A stretch of DNA of 64,000 bases from Cichorium intybus (Eukaryota; Streptophyta; Magnoliopsida; Asterales; Asteraceae). Shown piece by piece: positions 25,660 through 38,905 of this stretch; the first letter of the stretch is position 1; each line of letters opens with the position of its first letter. A model generated the notes under the pieces. It was not told where the DNA came from, did no database searches, and saw only the letters and a list, made by a program, of their open reading frames with translations. The translations under genes were made by a program, and so were the position numbers. Location: positions 82,852,882 through 82,916,881 of the forward strand of contig CM042016.1 in NCBI GenBank assembly GCA_023525715.1, written 5' to 3'.

Positions 25660-26610
25660 ACGAAGAGCATGCCAATACAAAGGTACATGGGCCCGCGATC
25701 AATCCCACGGGCATCTCGCAAGAAAGGATATTCAGATTCTCAAAATATGCCAAAAGTTTGGATTTTGTGAATAGCCTGAAATATTCCAATAACTATGTCA
25801 GGAAGGTTTGGACTTCGGATTCTCAAAATGTGCCAAAAGGTTTGGATTTTGTGAATAGTCTGGAAGTGTCAAAGCCAGTGGGAGTATCATTGTTATCTGC
25901 TATCACTGTATGTGGGTTACATATTGTTTGTAGGAAACGTCTCTTATCATTACAAAGTGTAATGACTTGGTGTTAAGAGATGGTTCGCTATGAAAGACTT
26001 AAAAGAGATACAGCGTACTTAGGTGGTTGCGAACATCTATTAGATAGATCAAAACTCTGCCAATATGATCTTGATAAGATTCAAGATGCATAAACTCAGG
26101 AAAAAGAGTTTCATGCCATTTCAAAGTGTGATGACTTGGCATGAAAGAAATAAAAAGGGTGCAACATACTCACGTAGTTCACAGACATCAATCGGATAGA
26201 TGAAACTATCAGTATAGACCTAGCCATTGAGAATATGATCTTGATGAGATTCAAGATGTATAAGAAAGAGTCTCCGAAAGGAAAGAGTTTCTGAAAGTCA
26301 TGACAGGGGAATTATAAGTAATCTTAAGATTCTGAATAAGTTTGGAATAAGATTAGATCGGATCCTGCGAGCTTCTTGGAAGTGTCATGAACATGTCCTG
26401 ATGACTTGATGCTTAGAGCATAGTAAGTTGGATTCAGGATATAACCTGGCTGGGAATACTGAATGGTTTTTTGAAACATGTGAGAAATCTTTGGGAAATG
26501 GTTGGGGTGAACGTAGTAATAATAATTTGAAAGGAGTTTCAAATTGGTAATTATTAACATTAGCACATGGTGCTTAAGGACTTCATGGTTGAAGAGTTTC
26601 GTTGGTATTC

Positions 26611-26642
26611 TGATGGAGCGCGTGTGGTTCACCGGCACATCA
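26611..26642 (+). other. second extra stem-loop copy inside decayed pol
   Basis: TGATG (26611-26615) pairs with CATCA (26638-26642) around GTGTGGTTCACCGGCAC. No clear outer stem. Confidence 0.6.
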
Positions 26643-27200
26643 TAACACCTCGAAATAGTCTTAGGGTGCAGTCAAGTAGACTAAAGACCCATAGAACCAT
26701 AGGAAGTCACAGTACACATCACCAGAATGGAATTCTGAGAGAGATAGACAGTATAACATATTGAGATGTCATCGGAAGAGCATCCGATTGGATCATCTGC
26801 AATGAAGTGTATCAGTGTAAGACACTTTTGAATACATAGAAAGAGTGAAAAGTTCATGCAGACATAGATATAAAACTTGAATTGAAAGTTTAAAAGAAAT
26901 CTAGAAACCGATAATAGTTGTATGACAAGATCAGACTTGGTGATTACCTCGTGGAGACTTGGTTATAAGCAAGAGTAGCTGCCAGTCAGATCTTCATGTT
27001 TCGCTTTCGCATGTTTTACTTCCCGAATAATTTAATTATTCAAAAGGTCCACAGTCGCTCATACTTTGGGAAGTAAGTATTGAATCAAGACTGTCATGAA
27101 TTGGTTTGTAGACTGTCTAAGGAGTTAGAAATTTCAATAGGATTGCTACAATGTTCATGAGTACTTAGAAATGGAGATTTGAGTATTGGATAAACCCAAA

Positions 27201-27243
27201 CTCAAAGAATTGCTTCATGGATTATATCACGAGCAATTTTGAG
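27201..27243 (+). other. 3' stem-loop of E1
   Basis: CTCAAA and AATTGCT (27201-27214) pair with AGCAATT and TTTGAG (27232-27243) around a 17-nt loop. It lies about 505 bp before the 3' LTR. Homologous structures sit at the same distance in F, K and D. Confidence 0.65.
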
Positions 27244-27737
27244 ACGATAATATCTTATGGTCTTAAAGCGGGGACATATGAGTTGTAATTTGCAAGGCGG
27301 TTGTTTATTGATAGTACGAAAACGCATCGGTAACTCGATGTTATAAAACATGCTGTTGTGAGTGATTTGTCTGGTAAAAGATATAAGCATATGATTCGAA
27401 GATTATTCGTCCCTAGACCCTGATGGGAAACAGATATCTGTAGGCCTCTCGATGATTTTGAAGTTGACTAAAGTGCTGGCCAGCCCGGACTGACTTGATG
27501 TGTTCAATTAGAAGTCTTATGTCATATGCAAAATCGGAAATCGGGAAACAGAGTATCGGATAAAGATTGATCACAATCCATGTCTCATGTCCGAAAATAT
27601 CTTGTTGGACAGAGGATCATCTGATCACTTATCTATGGACAGAACTGACTGGTCAGAGTTCGACAGCAGTTTCTAGGAAGCTACAATTTGCTGATTAATT
27701 AAAGGTTAAATTGGTAATTATAGTCATAGACTTATCC

Positions 27738-27748
27738 AAGTGGGAGAC
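27738..27748 (+). other. polypurine tract of E1
   Basis: CAAGTGGGAGAC directly before the 3' LTR, the standard Copia plus-strand primer position; D has the same string at its 3' LTR. Confidence 0.85.
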
Positions 27749-28499
27749 TGTTGGATTAGGTGTCTAAGCCATGACTTATAATTTGTATTTACCTAATTAA
27801 TAGTAGCAAAGTCCATTTGGGTTGCCCTCATAGCTAGAGGTTTGGTAGAAATTCCAGGAGAGAGAAAGGTTGATTTATTATGTGATTAATAAATCAATAG
27901 AAATAAAATAAATAGTTTATTAATATATTAAAGTGATAATATATTAATTAGAAACTATAGTAATTAATTGGATTTAATTTGGTGATTAATTTAATTAATT
28001 AAAGGTACAGGGACTGAACTGTAATTACTCAATAGTTGAGTAGTGACTGTCCAGGACAACCAGATGTTGGCGAAATTAAGGATTGCATTATCCTTGAATT
28101 TCGATTTTGATAAGAGGATAAATAGAGTTTGAATTATATGATAAATGTTTATCTTATTTGAGTTCAAAAAGGTTTATCTCTAAAGGCTTATCTGGTTATC
28201 AGTTGGAAACTATAAATAAGGGTCCTGTGACCCTCATAATTCACGCCACTTTTACTCTTCCCTTTCTCTGGATTTCGACATTCTTTAGTGCTGGGTGTGA
28301 CTTCATTTGAGGCAAGGCGTTTGCGTTGCTTAGCTTACAAGAAACAACTAAAAGGTTAGTTTTTTCTTTATTATTTTTTTTGTATTTTTTTTTGGCCTTT
28401 AGGAATTTAGTTACATGTTCAAAGTAAGAAAACATAAATCCAATCTAGGTTGCATGTGAACTTAGGGTTTTAGTTCATAGATTTGCAGAAAACCTTTCA
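27749..28499 (+). repeat. 3' LTR of E1
   Basis: 751 bp, TG...CA, followed by the TSD tatac. It lacks a 22-bp segment present in the 5' LTR near 21089. Confidence 0.92.
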
Positions 28500-28504
28500 T
28501 ATAC

Positions 28505-29470
28505 ATTGTACTTGTATTTCTCCCAATTATAGAATTGTACTTTGAAAAGCCTACGCAATAAGAAATAACTAAAAATTAAGAAAAGTAAGGGTATTTGTGA
28601 CGTATAATAGCATCCTACTTATATTTTGTTGCCAATAATAGTTTTCCCTAAAATATTTACTCAAACAAATAATAAAACTCACTCAATTTACACCACATGC
28701 TAGCAAGATTTTCTCCTAAAGACACCGAGAAGTCGAACTCGATGTAGCAATTGAGCCTCGAAAAAGGGGATATATGGTATATTAAAATAGCACCCTAGTA
28801 GCGATCTACTTTGATTCTAGTAGCACCAAAAAACAATAAACTTCTATTGAGCACCAACAGCAACCGTTATCATAATAACGTTGTTTTTTAGTTTTGGTCC
28901 CTAAAAGAATTTGTTTTGGAATTTTGGTATTTATTTGGATGTTTTTATAACAATATGGCCATCAACTCTCAAACATTCATCAAAATAATATTGTTTTTAT
29001 GCCAAAATAACATTAGTTTTTCACTTTTGGTCCAATGGCCAATTTGTCATTTTCAAAATGGACATCTAGGTAGTTACATTTAACGATCCATGGGTCAAAA
29101 TCATTATGAAACATCAAGATAAAAACTTAAACTGCAAAACAGATTCCTTTAAGTATCAAAACTGAAAAAATATGCCAAACTCAGGGACGAAAATTGCAAT
29201 TTACTTATTGACAAAACTACCTTTGTGACATAGGCATCCAAGATACATCCATGTCTTTCAAGATATTTGCATAAGTCTTTTACACTTGCTTCCTGTGACA
29301 ACCTCCCAACAAAAATTATATTTCCCCTTCATCGAGTTAACTCGACTCCTGGTTGTTACAAATTAAAAAAACTTTAGGTTAATGACGTGGTTTGAGAATA
29401 AACTTACGACTGTCAAACTTTGCATTACAAGAATCAAGGTGATTAAATATTACTTTTACAATGTTGTAAT
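28505..29470. other. intergenic, possibly a MITE-like repeat
   Basis: No gene. TTTTGGTCCCTAA near 28895 and TCAGGGACGAAAA near 29182 are imperfect inverted ends, of a kind common in short plant repeats. 29466-29470 (gtaat) would be the outer TSD copy of element K. Confidence 0.4.
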
Positions 29471-30327
29471 TGTTAGGTTTATATAATAGCCTAGAACAAG
29501 CAATCATGGCAGCGGAAACACATAAAAATTCTAAGGCAAGTAACAATTAGTAAAACCTATACGGAAATTACTTATTGGCTATTTACAACTACGAGAAGGT
29601 TTATGAATACCAACCTTTAGCAAAACCAATTTGCTTGAAGAACCATTGTGTAGACCGAAATCCCCATAGCTAAGGAAGGTAGTACCCAAAAGAGAATACC
29701 TCTAATGGTTCACACCCAATTAGTCCAAACAATTAGGTTATTAGGTATTTTAGAAAAAGCTCGCTATAAAACCCTAGAGATGGATTATAGATTCTGCTTG
29801 AGAGAGAGAAGAGAAAAACTCCAGAAACCCTTTTGGAAGTTGACACAAACAAATGAGGAGCCAGCGAGGGGTTTTTATAGCTTCCAAGGGTGATTAAAGA
29901 TAAACTTTAGAGATAAACCTTATTTGAATTCAAACTGGATAAACCTTTTATCTTTAAATTCAAAACCCCTTCACCTTATCTATAGGGTGAACGAATTTTG
30001 AAGGATAAACCCTTCAAAATTTCGTTCCCTATCCTCCCCAATTAACACTATCCATTTCCTAACTATTGAACAATTAATATTTAGTCCCTGCACTTTTAAT
30101 TAATCCTAAATTAATTTAAATTAATTCCTATTAATTCAAATTAATTCTAGTTAATTCCAACTAGTTTTTAATCAATTTATCATCACAAAATAAATTAATA
30201 AAATATTTATGCTCTCTCTCAAATAACTCTAATACCATTTGTACCACTGAGGGCAACCCAAAAAGGACCCTGCTATTAATGTAAAGTCCTTACTAATTTA
30301 GTTATGATATTGGATACTATTCCAACA
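29471..30327 (-). repeat. 3' LTR of element K
   Basis: 857 bp. The minus-strand start TGTTGGAATAGTATCC is next to the polypurine tract, and the other end is TGTTAGG on the plus strand. It shares the AGCAGGGTCC..TTGGGTTGCC block with other Copia LTRs here but is otherwise a separate family. Confidence 0.8.
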
Positions 30328-30340
30328 GTCTCCCACTTGG
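30328..30340 (-). other. polypurine tract of K
   Basis: Minus strand CCAAGTGGGAGAC immediately upstream of the LTR start. Confidence 0.85.
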
Positions 30341-30845
30341 ACAAGTCATCAACTACCATTAATCAAAAGTCTCTCATTTAATACGCAGAGCGTGCTTCCT
30401 TAGCCACTGCCGAACTCTGAATCTTATTCTTTAGAGTCAGCCCTTTAGATAAGTGATCATCTATTCCTTTTTTCTACAAGAATATCGTATGAACGTGAGG
30501 CATGGATAAGAATCAATCTCAAATTTCTAGATTATGTTTCTCGGCTTCCGATTTATGTTGACCTTATCAGACTACTGAATTGAACACATCAATCTAGTCA
30601 GGGCTAGACCTAACACTAAAATGTCAACATCAAATCACTGAGGGGCCCACAGATATCACTTTTCCTATTAAGGCAAAAGGAACAAATAAAATTTGACTAC
30701 ATAGTCCTAGTCAACTCATCATGTCATACATGGACATGCCTTTTATAACTCCCAGTTACGCTTGTGTTTAGGTAAACCAATATATAACAGAATTGTAAAC
30801 TAAAACTCATGAATCTCCGTTTGAAGAATAGAAGATATTATCATC

Positions 30846-30884
30846 TTGGAATTACTCGTGATTTTATCCATAAAGTAATCTCTC
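30846..30884 (-). other. 3' stem-loop of K
   Basis: ATTACT (30851-30856) pairs with AGTAAT (30874-30879) across a 17-nt loop resembling that of E1. It is about 520 bp from the LTR. Confidence 0.6.
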
Positions 30885-31499
30885 TAAATGCAGGTTTATC
30901 CAATACCTAAATCTCAATTTAAGTACTCATGAGTATTAGTTGCATCTCCATGCTATGTCTAATCTCCATTAGACATCAACTAACACTCCATGACAATCTT
31001 AAATCACTACTTACTTCCAAGAGTATGACCGACTATGGATGTTCGAGTAAATAAATACTCGGGAAGTGGGTTCTAAACATGCAAAACGTAACACAATAAT
31101 AAACTAATGAAATGACTGCACTCCAGCATATATTATGACCTCCACATAATAATCGTCAAATCAGATAAAGGTTAATATTGTATCAGTCCCAATATATCAA
31201 ACAAAACATTAAACCAACTTATTAGAAACTTCATGCTCATTGACTCAAAATGACTGACAATGGCATAGAACAATTCTATTGACCATGATGTCTTAAGTTT
31301 TGACAAACTTCCAACTTTTGACAAGTCTTCAATTATAATGGTGACTACTGAGTAAGTACTTATGTACGTTAGAGTGACGTGGGTTCTAAGTCAAAATGAC
31401 TTCACCCTTTCAGTCACAAAAGGATCTCAACATAATTATTAAAGTCTGAAACAATAATAGTATTTCTGATAAACCCTTTTTGCCACATAGATTTCTTTG

Positions 31500-32511
<1,012 letters not shown>

Positions 32512-32516
32512 ACCTC

Positions 32517-33487
32517 TGACACGTCGCAGTCGTCGATGCGGTCAAAAATGCTTGATTTAACCTTAAAACTCACTAGCTAGCGGCAAGTAAGGGTCGAACC
32601 ATGGAGTCAGTGGTTGGCGCTCTGTGCCGATAAACCGATCCATAATGTCACTCTATAGACGGTTTTTTTATCCACACACGTGAAAATAACCGAAAATATC
32701 GAAAATACGAAATTATTACGATCAAACTAACTTCCATCCAAATCTCGACCAATCAAAACCTACACAATCTGATCCCGAGATATAACTTAGAAACTAGAAA
32801 TAATCAAACCAGAACAATCGAACAAACGATAACGAATATTGAATCAAACCATAAACGAACATAAATATAACTAAAAACGAAACTTGCATTAAAAACTAAA
32901 CCAAACCAATAGCCGAATGTTTCTGACTTCGGGGAAATTCCAGATCTCAGTGGTCAAAGGAATTCTACAAATCAGAATCCTTGACACACGTAAGAAACAA
33001 ATACCGAAAATATGAAATAAAAGCTAAAAGTATCAAACTACCAAATATCGATCACTAACCTATGAAATTCTGAGTCGAAGAAGTCTGAGTTCTCCTCAAA
33101 GGTCGAGTCTTTGCTCCCGAATCACGAACCGGAGGCCTCTACTTATAGTTGTGAAAAATGCCTGGACGCGCCGTGTGAATGACTTATCCGCGGCGCAGAT
33201 TGGTCTTATCCCCCGATGTTCACACTTTGACTTTTTAAATCTCATCCGGTGATACAGCTCAGCGCGGCGCGTGGCTCTTCTGGGCTCACGACGTGCATAT
33301 TCCTTTGACTGAAAGTAGACTTCTTCCAAATCTTTGCCATTTTGTACGCTTTTTACCCTGTATTTCACATAATTCACATAGAACACAATTGGCACAAAAC
33401 ATGAGTAATATCGCAATTTAAGATATATATTTTACTCAAAACAATGCTCAACAACGACTAAAATACTTGATATTACTAGCGTTGTCA
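32517..33487 (-). repeat. 3' LTR of G1
   Basis: 971 bp, TGACACGTCGCAGTC to GTTGTCA. It aligns along its whole length with the 5' LTR at 38906-39865, with small differences. Confidence 0.9.
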
Positions 33488-34405
33488 AACACCCTACACT
33501 TGTGCCTTGCTTGTCCTTAAGCAAGTGAGTTTTTAACAAATTCTAACTAAAACCCAAACATTTTTTAATGCATTTAGTTTCAAAGTTTATTGTATTTAAA
33601 AGTTAGATGAAAATAATTTTTAAGAAAAATGACCAGAATACCATTTGGGAATCACGAATTTCTAAAGAACCATTGATTACAAATTTTCAGTCCACAAGAG
33701 GTGCACTTACTCATTCATATTCTAAAGGCCGTTAAGGAACTATCCATGACTTTCGAGGTTGGCCGTGTAACGAGCTTTCGAAAATTCTATCCCATACCAG
33801 ACGATCTTAGGTAGTAAGGTGCATAAATGCCCTTTCAGGGCCATCCTTTTCGGACTTACCGACTCGAACAACAAAGGTAGTGATACTTCCTTTCTGAATC
33901 CCAAACTTAAAATACTCCAAATCCAGAATTTTTCTAACTTCTAAACACTCAACTTATTTTAACTCAATAATAGCATGATAACAACTAAACAGTATCCTTT
34001 GAAAAATACCATAACGCTATAACACTCAAAAGCTATTCGAAGTTACATTTTCTTAAAAATTTTGAATTTTGCTAAAAATTTGAAAATTTTGACTTTCTCT
34101 GCAACAATTCAAAAATCTTTTCAACCGTCCCCACCCCACACTTTAAACCTTACAACGTCCCCGTTGTACATAAAAAATTCAAAACAATGGAGAAAAGAGG
34201 TAACCCCTTTCGGAACGACGAACTGCTTGATTGTCGGGATTGAATGTCATAAGGTCGATCATTCGTACCATTTTCGATGAAATTCAGGAGTCGGGGCTCA
34301 GTAGTAAACACGCCGGCATAATGCAAGTGCAGGAGTATGGTGACCCCACACTTGCATTATGCAACTCCAAACGGTTGGTGCAACAATCACAGTTTGGATA
34401 GATAC
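33488..34405. other. G1 interior, left of S1
   Basis: Non-coding 3' region of G1. A polypurine-like stretch (minus AAGTGTAGGGTGTT) abuts the LTR. No open frame of note. It ends with TSD gatac (34401-34405) of S1. Confidence 0.7.
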
Positions 34406-36194
34406 TGTAAGACCCGTATCCTGATTATAACATATACTTAAAATAAGAGTGTTAGGAATTATATGATGTCGGTAGTTATAAAGCTAAGAAAAACTTTAGT
34501 TACAATTTCATATGAAAATCAGCATTTTGTGTCGTTTTTAGAAAAATCATAATTAATTCTAGAAAAATCGTTTGGACCTCAAACCAGTGCACAAAGTTTA
34601 CAAATTGAGTCTAGTACAATTACCAGAAATAATAGTAAGCTTGAAAATGATATTATCTATGGTAAAAAATGCAATTGTTACTGATTAGTTCGGAATTGAC
34701 AGATTAGATAGTCTGTTTTAAAAAATTCATAATAAATCATAGAAAAATCGTATAAAAACGTAAAATACATCCCTGGAAAGGTATTGAGATAAATTTCTGG
34801 AATATCAAATAAAAACGTGAATTTCATGGGTTTAAAGTCGGCTAAACCAGTCTTGAACAGACTGATTCTAGAAGGTATTAATTTCAACAAAGTTATATTA
34901 TTAAAATCTTTTGTCAAAAGTGTCAAGCCATTTTTTATTCAAGAATTCAAGTATAAATACCCCTCAAAACATCTCATAAACCACACAACTAAATCTCAAT
35001 CCAATATATAGAGGTTTCTAAGCACTAGAGTGTAAGCAAGTGAGCGGAAGGAAGCTTAAAAGCCTAACGAAGGAGTTATAGATCTCGACGACCGGTCATA
35101 AGGTAACTACAAACCTTTCTATAGCTTAATTAGGTATTGTAAAATAGTTTTTGTTAAGAAGTAGAATATTTAATAAGTATAACATATGTTATATTATACT
35201 CATTTCTAACAATAGTAAACAAAAACCTTAAAATGTCGTTATTATAACAATTCGTAATTTCCGAAAATAATACCGATTGATTTACTTACGAGGACGGTGA
35301 CTAGGCCGATTACTTGGGATCTGGTTGTTGGATTTTCCGAAAGGCTAAAATGCTGAAAGGATCCTACCACCCCATCTAATCTTCTACCAAGCCGTTCTTT
35401 ACTTGATAAATCATGGAGTATCATATTGGAATTATTGAAGGGTTTAATGATGCGACTATAATATAGTTAAGGATTAAGAAATGATAGATTTCTTATTATG
35501 TTAACAGTTAAAGTTCAAGGAAATACAAAGCCGAGAAAGATAAACGATATAGTCAACTATAATCAGGTGAGTCTTCTCACTATACTATAGGTGATATTGC
35601 ATGCGTAGGAAGGAAGATATGTTAGACTAAGGTGATCTTACCTGTTATGATAATTGTATGAATTATTGCTATGATAATGATTGTTTGTGGACGGAACGGG
35701 ATAGCCCGCGAGCCAATAGGCGGAACGGGAATAGCCTGCGAGTCATTAGACGGAACGGGAAAAGCCTGCGAGCGATAAGACAGAACGGGAACTGCCCGTG
35801 AGTCTTCAGCAGAACAGGGATAGCCCGCGAGTCTCACAGACATATGAATGGTTATGATGTGTTGTATGTTATATGTGATGGATCGTATGGTATTTTGAGG
35901 AACTCACTAAGCTCCGTGCTTACCCTTTCCCTATATAAACTACTGTTTCAGGTACATCAGGTACCATGGATGGCAAGGCGTGACGTGTATACACTGTGCT
36001 GCTTCATTGGAGGACTGTTTTTGAAAGAATGTTCCGTTATGTTGTGATTTCATTAACTTTTGTTAATTCTGGGATGTTTTCATTAAACTTATAAGTTATG
36101 GAATTTTGTCAAAATTAATTAAGTGGCTTTTCTTATATTGAAGTGTCCGTTTAATTTTTTTTTTAATTTTACCCTAAAATTTTGGGATGTTACA
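34406..36194 (+). mobile_element. solo LTR S1 (Ty3/gypsy type)
   Basis: 1789 bp starting TGTAAGACCC and ending GGGATGTTACA, with TSD gatac at 34401-34405 and 36195-36199. No interior is present, so two LTRs recombined into one. The strand follows the TATA-like and T-rich 3' layout and is not certain. Nested in G1, which is nested in K. Confidence 0.85.
35691..35840. repeat. 30-bp minisatellite, five units, inside S1
   Basis: Units of the form CGGAACGGGAATAGCCTGCG plus about 10 bp begin at 35691, 35721, 35751, 35781 and 35810. It is GC-rich in an AT-rich LTR. Because 30 is a multiple of three, the minus strand shows repeated SRAIPVP-like words, which is not evidence for a protein. Confidence 0.9.
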
Positions 36195-36199
36195 GATAC

Positions 36200-37145
36200 T
36201 ATTCACACTAACAAACATATTAAAAACAAAAGTTGCCATATACAAAAATTCTAATCTAAGAAAATAAAAAAGAGAACAAGAAAATGTACTTTCATTCCTC
36301 ATCATGTTGGGTGCCTGATGGTTGAGCATCGCCTGGATTCGTTCTGCCCGCGTCGCGTCCGACTTTCGTCCACGCCGAGTGTATCCGTGAAAAGGTCCCT
36401 GCATATCGGGTTTCCCCTCAACTCGCGTCGCGGTTTGGATGGGTTGGCGGTGTATGCGTGCATTGTTTCCTTTCTTTGCTTTTCCTGTCGAGTCCCTCAT
36501 GCTCACCACACACTTGGGTTGGACCACGGTTTATTGACTAAGGACAATACAAAAATCAATCAAAAATCAAAACAATCATTAAAACAAACCTAATAACTTC
36601 TATGATCAGGTTGCCTCCTAAAATCGCTTCTTTGTTCGGTCTTTTAGCTGGACCGTCCTTCAATAGCTATTTGTCTCCGCTGAATGTCAGCCTCCACCGT
36701 TCCTTCATTGACCCGATACTCCTCCAGCTTTCCTGGGTCGAATGTCTTGCCGGTCCTTCTGCTGCTGCCCGGTCATCGTCTTCCGATTAATTCACATGAA
36801 TGCTTGGAGGTCGCTTTAAACCTCCAAGCTCGATCTTTTCCTCGGCGTGTCTTCAAAATGATCGGTTTGGCGTGGAGCGCACCCAGTGCCGCTCCCAGTA
36901 ATTCTTTTTCAAAACAGTTTTTGCTCGCATCTTGAGTGTTGTCTGTAGATTGTGGTTTTGGCCTGCATTACCAATAAATATTTTCCAATCGGATGGGATC
37001 GGAGGGCATAATATTGGTATGCTCCCGAACATCCTCATCGATGGTATTAATGACATCTAATTTTCCACTGATTAATGGATCATGAGTGGTGAGAACACTA
37101 TGTTTCTCGTTTTTAAAAACCACATCATCGTTATCATCTTCTTGG
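36200..37145. other. G1 interior, right of S1
   Basis: Unusually GC-rich for the window. A minus frame (36174-36527) and several plus frames are open but carry no recognised domain. Pol genes expected here are absent. Confidence 0.5.
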
Positions 37146-37583
37146 TCATCGTCCAACAGGTGGATCGGTACCAAGAGGAGCGAATGGATTGTCTGGTGAT
37201 GGTATAGATTCACTCATCACCAGATCTTTACTTTCAATATGTTCACAATTTTCAAAAATTGTTGGGTCAGGGGTGGTATTGTCATCTACGCCCCCTTCCT
37301 CGACAACCATTTCGATCACGTTGTCTGGAGATGGTATGGATTCACTCATCACCAGATCTTGATTCTCAACATTATCAAAAACATCAAAAGTTGTTGGGTC
37401 GGGGGTAGTATTGTCATCTATAACTTCCTTCTCAACAACCATTTCGACCATCTCGGTGGTCTCTTGAATGTCCCAAGGTGTATGCCCTTCCATCACATGT
37501 TCGGGTGATGTAGGTTCACATACAATATCAATGGTATTAAAATCACTCGCGTCAGTTTCTGGCGAGTATGGCTGTGGCCCCAC
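37146..37583 (-). pseudogene. gag-downstream frame of G1 with internal repeat
   Basis: A 145-residue acidic frame just after the gag stop. It holds two copies of a roughly 45-residue unit, each with DDNTTPDPT and ending DLVMSESIPSPDN. No catalytic motif is present. It may be the variable spacer that follows gag in Athila-type elements. Whether it was ever translated with gag by stop bypass cannot be told. Confidence 0.5.
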
Positions 37584-37586
37584 ATG

Positions 37587-38793
37587 TTAGTCGTTCATAG
37601 AGCACGACTCAGCGCAATTACCTTGACGGCTGTTGTTGTATTGATGGTTGTAATTACCATTGTAACTCTGCCCTCGCTGATTATTCGGCACATATGGTTG
37701 TCCGTTGTTGTTGTTGTGGTATTGCCCTTGACCATACACTTGATGAACCTCTTGTGGTCTTTTTTCTTGTTGACCGTGCTGCTGTTGATTTGGTGGTCCT
37801 TGCTGCACGGTGCCCAATAATATATCGAACTTCCTGCTAAGGGCACCGATCCCATTCTTCACCTCCTTCTTCCAGTTGTTATCAATATTTACTACTGCTG
37901 CTGATGAGGTGCTGTTTGTCTTCCTTGCTGAATAATTGGTCTTGGATCCATTGTTGAGTTGCTCCAAGAACCTCTATGCCGTCTCGCTATCTTGCATCAT
38001 AATTGTCCCTCCAAATGATACATTAATTATGGCCTGGCTCAAACTGTCGACACCGTCGTAGAATATCATGACCAACTGCCATCGTGGAAACTCGTGGAAT
38101 GGACATGAGCGTAACAACTCATTCAATCTCTCGAAAGCATCATGGAATGCTTCCCCGGGCTTTTGCTGGAACTCCTGTATATCTCTTCTTACTTTCATTG
38201 TCCTGCTTACAGGGTAGAATTCCTACAAGAACCATGTCCTTAACTGCTTCCAAGTGGTGACACTGTTGGCTGGCAGCGACGTGAACCAATACTTAGCCTT
38301 GTCCTTGAGTGTGAACGGAAACAACCTAAGCCTAAAGAAATTCCTATCAGCATTTCTAGGTATGTTCACGTTGGCTACAACTAAAAACTCGTGAAGATGA
38401 TTAGAAGGATTATCATGCTTATGACCCCTAAAATGAGGCAACACTCCTAACAACTCCGACCCAATCTCTACCTAAAAATCTACATTTTCAGAAAAAAAAT
38501 ATAGGTGATGCCTCATCGTACTCCCGTGGTTGGAAGTGCGATGCAACTGACTGCCTAATCGGTTATGCAAAATAAAGTGGAGGAACAAAATTACCATTAT
38601 TGTAGAGCTCATTATTATAGTACCCTTATCCTCGCCGCTGATTGTGCTTCTTGGTGTACATGCCTTGTTTGTATTGAGTCAAACTTCCATACCCATTGTC
38701 ATTGAATGATCCATTGTAACAATCATTCTCGTAATGGTTATAGACCGGGACCATAACACGTGTATTGACCCATGTACATGTAATCGCCCATTA
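37587..38793 (-). pseudogene. Athila-like gag of G1
   Basis: The minus reading starts MGDYMYMGQYT, passes stops, and continues with LPHFRGHKHDNPSNHLHEF, RLFPFTLKDKAKYWFTSLPA, TWKQLRTWF, then RRDIQEFQQKPGEAFHDAFE, RLNELLRSCPFHEFP and IFYDGVD. This is the retrotransposon gag domain of the Athila/Tat kind, followed by a Gln/Asn-rich tail ending CSMND. Stops near 38215 and 37970 and at the N-terminus break it. It would have formed the particle shell. Confidence 0.8.
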
Positions 38794-38881
38794 TGAGGAG
38801 GTACACATACGGAAAATAAAAAAACTAAAATCAAACATCAAAAGAAAAATCGAAAATTGACATAGAGTGTCAAGCGCACAA

Positions 38882-38900
38882 CTCCCCGACAACGGCGCCA
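38882..38900 (-). other. primer binding site of G1
   Basis: Minus strand TGGCGCCGTTGTCGGGGAG, five bases from the 5' LTR. This string is the usual Athila/Tat primer site. Confidence 0.88.
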
Positions 38901-38905
38901 AATTT

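Larger units (their letters stand above)
23661..27737 (+). pseudogene. decayed pol region of E1
   Basis: Recognisable scraps in Copia order are a protease-like FDIGCVSHICSV near 23938-23973 (compare FDTGCGTHIC in H), an RT-connection piece near 25425-25450 shared with A and D, and an RT piece with the MKDL, SQ and ILIRFKMH-type layout near 25980-26100. Stops and frame changes are everywhere. Two extra copies of the leader stem-loop lie in this region (25611-25659 and 26611-26642). Confidence 0.65.

Noticed and set aside
35691..35840. CRISPR-like spaced repeats
   Set aside because: Units are directly tandem without unique spacers, and the genome is a plant.
35622..35843. Minus-strand repeat protein with SRAIPVP units
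   Set aside because: Explained by the 30-bp minisatellite in a solo LTR; period is a multiple of three by chance.
36318..36935. Plus-strand frames in the G1 interior
   Set aside because: They are antisense to the element, GC-rich, and without motifs.
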